A DNA stretch of 11,467 bases from positions 1-11,467 of the forward strand of contig LSSL01003011.1 of assembly GCA_001953115.1 (NCBI GenBank). Direction: 5' to 3'. The stretch comes from Smittium mucronatum (lineage: Eukaryota > Kickxellomycota > Harpellomycetes > Harpellales > Legeriomycetaceae). The notes under the pieces are model-generated. The model had not been told where the DNA came from, did not search any database, and saw only the letters and a list, made by a program, of their open reading frames with translations. Positions 8,340-11,467 of the stretch are shown here, piece by piece. The number at the start of each line of letters is the position of its first letter. The stretch's first letter is position 1. Made by a program: the position numbers and the translations under genes.

Positions 8340-9110
8340 GATTTTTTGTACTCTATTAATTTTTTATAAATCTATAAATTCGATTATACTTTAATTTTTT
8401 CATCTTTAAATTTTTCTTAGATCGTTCTATTAATTCTTTCTATTGAATTTCTTCCAAAATTGCCAAAAATATACGATCTTTCGTACCAATTAATATTTTT
8501 TCAAAGTAATTTTTTGAAATTTTTTCTAATAATTCTTTTATAAAATCCAAGTTTCATCACTTATTCATGATTAATTTTTTCGCTTTTTCAAAAAAATCTT
8601 CATTCACCATCAACTGCATTTTGCATATATCATAGTAGATTACATCCTTTATTTATTTATTTTCTTTGCAAATAGCATACTTAATGTCTTTAGAGACATG
8701 AAACCAGCAGTTTGCTTTATTAAAATTAAATAGAAAAGCAGCTGCGGCTTTATCTATTTGTGGGGCGGAATCAGCCACAGTGTTATCCAGTTTTAACTCA
8801 ATTCCAAAATCTTTAGCCTCATTATAATGTAATTGAATTCCCAAATTTAATCTCAGGTGACATCCATGCTTACCACAGAAATAACAATGAGAAGAAACTC
8901 TTTTTTATCTTCAGAAATTCAAATAATAAATACATGGTACCCAACATTGATCAACTTAAATGTGTAATCAAAATGAGGGTTTGAGGTGAGTGATGATTGA
9001 GTTAGATTATTTTTTCATGTGGTTAAAAACTTAATATCTCCAGAATTGTATGATTAGTCGGCAACTTAAGGGGATAAGGGTTTATTAACTCCATTTTCAA
9101 TTGTGAATTC
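8340..9110 (-). pseudogene. Mutator-like (MULE) transposase relic, frameshifted, with the DDE triad still traceable
   Basis: MULE transposases cut and paste DNA with a DDE catalytic triad. Reading down the minus strand: PHFDYTFKL carries the first Asp (8967-8969); VADSAPQIDKA carries the second (8770-8772); NKANCWFHVSK supplies the typical C-x2-H (Cys 8707-8709, His 8698-8700); NWYE (8480-8491) precedes NSIERINRTI, which carries the Glu (8438-8440). D-to-D is about 66 codons and D-to-E about 111, close to family spacing. The three acidic residues sit in three different frames. Stops include TAA at 8650-8652, TGA-TGA at 8554-8559 and TAA at 8417-8419. Only 8844-8653 is open without interruption (63 codons). 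Upstream, ENGVNKPLSP and SGDIKFLTT fit the region before the first Asp. A weaker N-terminal trace may reach about 9420. No terminal inverted repeats were found around it. Confidence 0.75.
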
Positions 9111-9420
9111 ATGTTCTAAATTATTATTTGTAATTAGTCTGTTTCTTTTGTTTTTTTCCTACAGTTATTTCGGGATGAATGGATATCTTCCATATATATT
9201 GCTAGATTTTCTGACTCCAGTTTCAATTCTATTTTTAGGAGCTAAAAATATCTTCAGTAAGAAAAATTAAAATGTTTTTTGTAATTTTATCCTTAAATTC
9301 TGTGCATATTTCGGAGAGAGTTACAGAAAAGTAGTGCTTTATTGAATCCCCATGGTATTTATCTGTTCTTAAATCAACAAGACGCTCTCAACATTTTTTT
9401 CACGCAGTAATTATAGTGGA
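9111..9420 (-). other. Possible N-terminal remnant of the MULE transposase
   Basis: Minus-strand fragments such as YNYCVKK and VDLRTDKYHGDS (about 9340-9420), then IYGRYPFIPK (about 9170-9200), fall where a MULE would have its zinc-binding N-terminus and the P-x2-I-P region. Order and spacing are right, but the frames shift repeatedly and no residue is diagnostic. It could equally be unrelated AT-rich DNA. Confidence 0.3.
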
Positions 9421-9477
9421 GTTGAATCTGTTTAAGTTTTTAGAATATCTTTTTCTCATTTAATGTTTTCTTTAGAT

Positions 9478-9530
9478 ATCAGATTTGTCTTTCAGATTCG
9501 GATTCAGATTCTTTTTAGATTTTTAGATTT
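9478..9530. repeat. Degenerate cagatt-type short repeat
   Basis: The hexamer cagatt and its variants (cggatt, tagatt) recur about seven times in 53 bases. On the minus strand this reads as alternating Glu and Ser codons for a short way before a stop. It is most likely a decayed microsatellite. Confidence 0.4.
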
Positions 9531-11380
9531 TATTTAAAATTCATGATTACAAAAATTTATGGGCAAGATTTTTATTTAAATTGTGTATAATTAATATCAT
9601 CCAAATTTAATTTATGTGAAAAATCTATGAGCCTTAGTATGAGTAAAATAGAGAAAATTTTTTTAGTTTTTTTATAAATATGAATAATATCTATTTTGGA
9701 ATCATTCACATAGCTCAATATTATTAAATGCTATTATTTTTAATTTTGTTTTGAAACAGAATTTTTGATAACATGATTATAAATGTAAACAAAACCAACA
9801 AATATTAAAATAAATTTTTGATTAATTAAACTTGAAGTTTTTGATTTTATTTTCATCTTATTACCTGGATAGAAATAACAAATGTCATCCATCAGCATAA
9901 ATTGTCCGAAATTTGACATATTTATCATCCAATCTCTTAAAATTTCAGTTTTTGGTCAAAAATATCAGCCATTTACTATTTAACCCTAATTTAATCATTT
10001 AAAAAATTAAACGGATTAATTATTGGTTAAAAAATATACTAATTAGAATAAATTTGAACTTTTTGAATTGGCTTTGACTTTTTCCCATAAATTCTAATTG
10101 ATAAATCCTCCAATTTACATTTAAACTTTCCAAATATCTACACGAGGTATAATTATCATTTGATTCACATAGATTTTTTATTTTTCTAATAATAATTTTA
10201 TTTTTCAATTTATCGGCATAATTTATCATATCTTCATTATGTAAAAGCAATTTTAGCTAATATAAATTTTCAAAATTTTTAAATGTAAATAAACGAAAAA
10301 TTTTTATCTGAAACAAAAAAATTCATGATTGAATAACGATTATAAGCGTGGTTATATTAAAACTGGAGAAGCTTCTATAAATTAGAATATAAATGTGGAA
10401 TTTATTGAAATAAAGTCTGCATTATAGATATTATTATAGATTTAGCACTTTAAGCACAATTAAATCATAAATATCTAAAATACACTTCAAATTAACACGG
10501 GCGTATCATAAACATAATGATAGAGTTAAAGATAAACAGGAGGGCCATGAATATATCGATTCCTTTAAAATCAAGATTTTTTTTTGATAAATATCTCTAG
10601 ATAACTTATAAGTTACAAACCAGATTTTTTAATTTAATTTTTTTTTAAAAAAGCTGGATTTCTGAGATAAGGTAGAATTGATGAATACTTTTAAGCGAAA
10701 AATATTTACTATTTATAAAAAACGTGGTAAATACAGTTTATAAAACATTTAGTTTAATTATCAGTTTGAAATCATGTTTTTAAAAGTATATAAATCTTGA
10801 TATACATATATTTTTGTGCTGTAGCAAAAAAAAAATCATAATTTAGATTCCATTCGTAAAATAAAAAAGGTTTGCTTTATTTGTTATTAACAGTTATAAT
10901 TTTTGTTTATTTGTTAAATAAAATTATAAAAGGTTTATATTACTTCAATTTTTATTCATTTCAATTTTTTTTTTCTATTTATACGAGAGTTTGCTTTGAT
11001 AGAAAGATAAATCATTGATATAATATCAGCACAAGCCGTGTGTCTCAGATTTCAACCTAGAAATTAATATTTCAGTTGTGGGTTTATATAAAAAAAATAA
11101 CTATCGAATACCATTTAGAGTGCAAAAAATTTTCAACAGAGCAGTCTATTAGAAAAAAAAAATACACAAATGAAATTAATTATAGACTTAATCGTCAGCT
11201 AACAGTAGATATTAAGTGAATATCTGAAAGCATATTTTGAAGATTTGAAAATGGTTTGGAAAAAATCGGTGGTAAAAATCTGTCTCTAATAAATACTAGA
11301 TCTTAATTCGAGGTTATTTATGTTTTTTCGTTTTTTTAACTTATAAAAAACAATCTATTGGAGATGAGGCCTGGAATTTA
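9531..11380. other. AT-rich stretch with no recognisable gene
   Basis: About 1.85 kb at roughly 20-25% GC. Two minus-strand open frames (9928-9740 and 10250-10020) and a plus-strand stop-free run of about 39 codons (10471-10588, including YHKHNDRVKDKQEGHEYI) exist. None has a recognisable motif, a partner exon or a convincing start context. No tRNA-like B box or terminal repeat was seen. Confidence 0.55.
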
Positions 11381-11385
11381 TATGT

Positions 11386-11467
11386 TACAGTAAAATACGT
11401 CTTAAGTCCGCATTTACCCCTAAGAGTGAAATACCTTGCCGTGGTTTAGGGGCTTAATATTGTACTT
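11386..11467. repeat. GC-richer terminal patch with a hairpin, possible element end
   Basis: GC rises at the right edge. cccctaa (11417-11423) pairs perfectly with ttagggg (11446-11452) across 22 bases. The patch begins TA-CAGTAAAATACG (11386 on), which resembles the TA plus CAGT start common in pogo/Tc1-like terminal repeats. The other end would lie beyond the window, so this is only a suggestion. Confidence 0.3.

Noticed and set aside
9740..9928. Minus-strand 62-codon open frame
   Set aside because: The composition follows the AT-rich background, there is no motif, and a frame of this length is expected by chance.
10020..10250. Minus-strand 76-codon open frame
   Set aside because: The middle part (CESNDNYTSCRYLESLNVNW) looks somewhat protein-like, but no family is recognisable and both ends are Lys/Ile/Phe-rich, as expected from AT-rich DNA. 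Worth a search, but not enough to call a gene.
1..11467. tRNA genes, rRNA genes, CRISPR arrays, bacterial promoters or operons
   Set aside because: No A/B-box pair or cloverleaf, no regularly spaced repeat array, and no gene clustering were seen. The DNA has eukaryotic transposon character throughout.

Overview
The window reads as eukaryotic, transposon-derived DNA with no intact host gene. There are no operons, Shine-Dalgarno sites, tRNAs, rRNAs or CRISPR arrays. The element mix (a LINE, a DIRS-type tyrosine-recombinase retroelement and a Mutator-like transposase relic) in roughly 20-25% GC DNA with long A and T runs would fit an AT-rich fungus such as an arbuscular mycorrhizal fungus (Glomeromycotina). 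That assignment is inference; other AT-rich eukaryotes remain possible.

Layout. (1) Bases 1 to about 455, minus strand: a fragment of a LINE ORF2 that covers the end of the APE-type endonuclease domain and the linker after it. It is open to the window edge and cut off upstream by the next element. (2) About 456-2660, plus strand: a decayed, 5'-truncated DIRS-like retroelement. It keeps the end of reverse transcriptase, the RNase H domain, the tail that follows it and a tyrosine recombinase, with frameshifts, at least seven in-frame stops and apparent loss of catalytic residues. This block is roughly 40-45% GC. (3) From about 2530 the GC content drops sharply and stays low to the end. (4) 4054-5520: a candidate non-autonomous DNA transposon bounded by inverted repeats whose 64-bp core matches at 56 of 64 positions without gaps. 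(5) 5826-5980 and 6203-6358: two diverged copies of one unit of about 155 bp, 377 bp apart, which share a minus-strand peptide motif I cannot name. (6) About 8340-9110, minus strand (perhaps to 9420): a Mutator-like (MULE) transposase pseudogene whose three DDE residues can be located in three different reading frames at family-like spacing. (7) 11386-11467: a short GC-richer patch with a hairpin that may be the start of another element running off the window.

The parts do not form a pathway. They are independent insertions at different stages of decay. I see no evidence for a new functional system. The best leads are the inverted-repeat element, the paired repeat and the MULE relic. All alignments and family assignments were made by eye.
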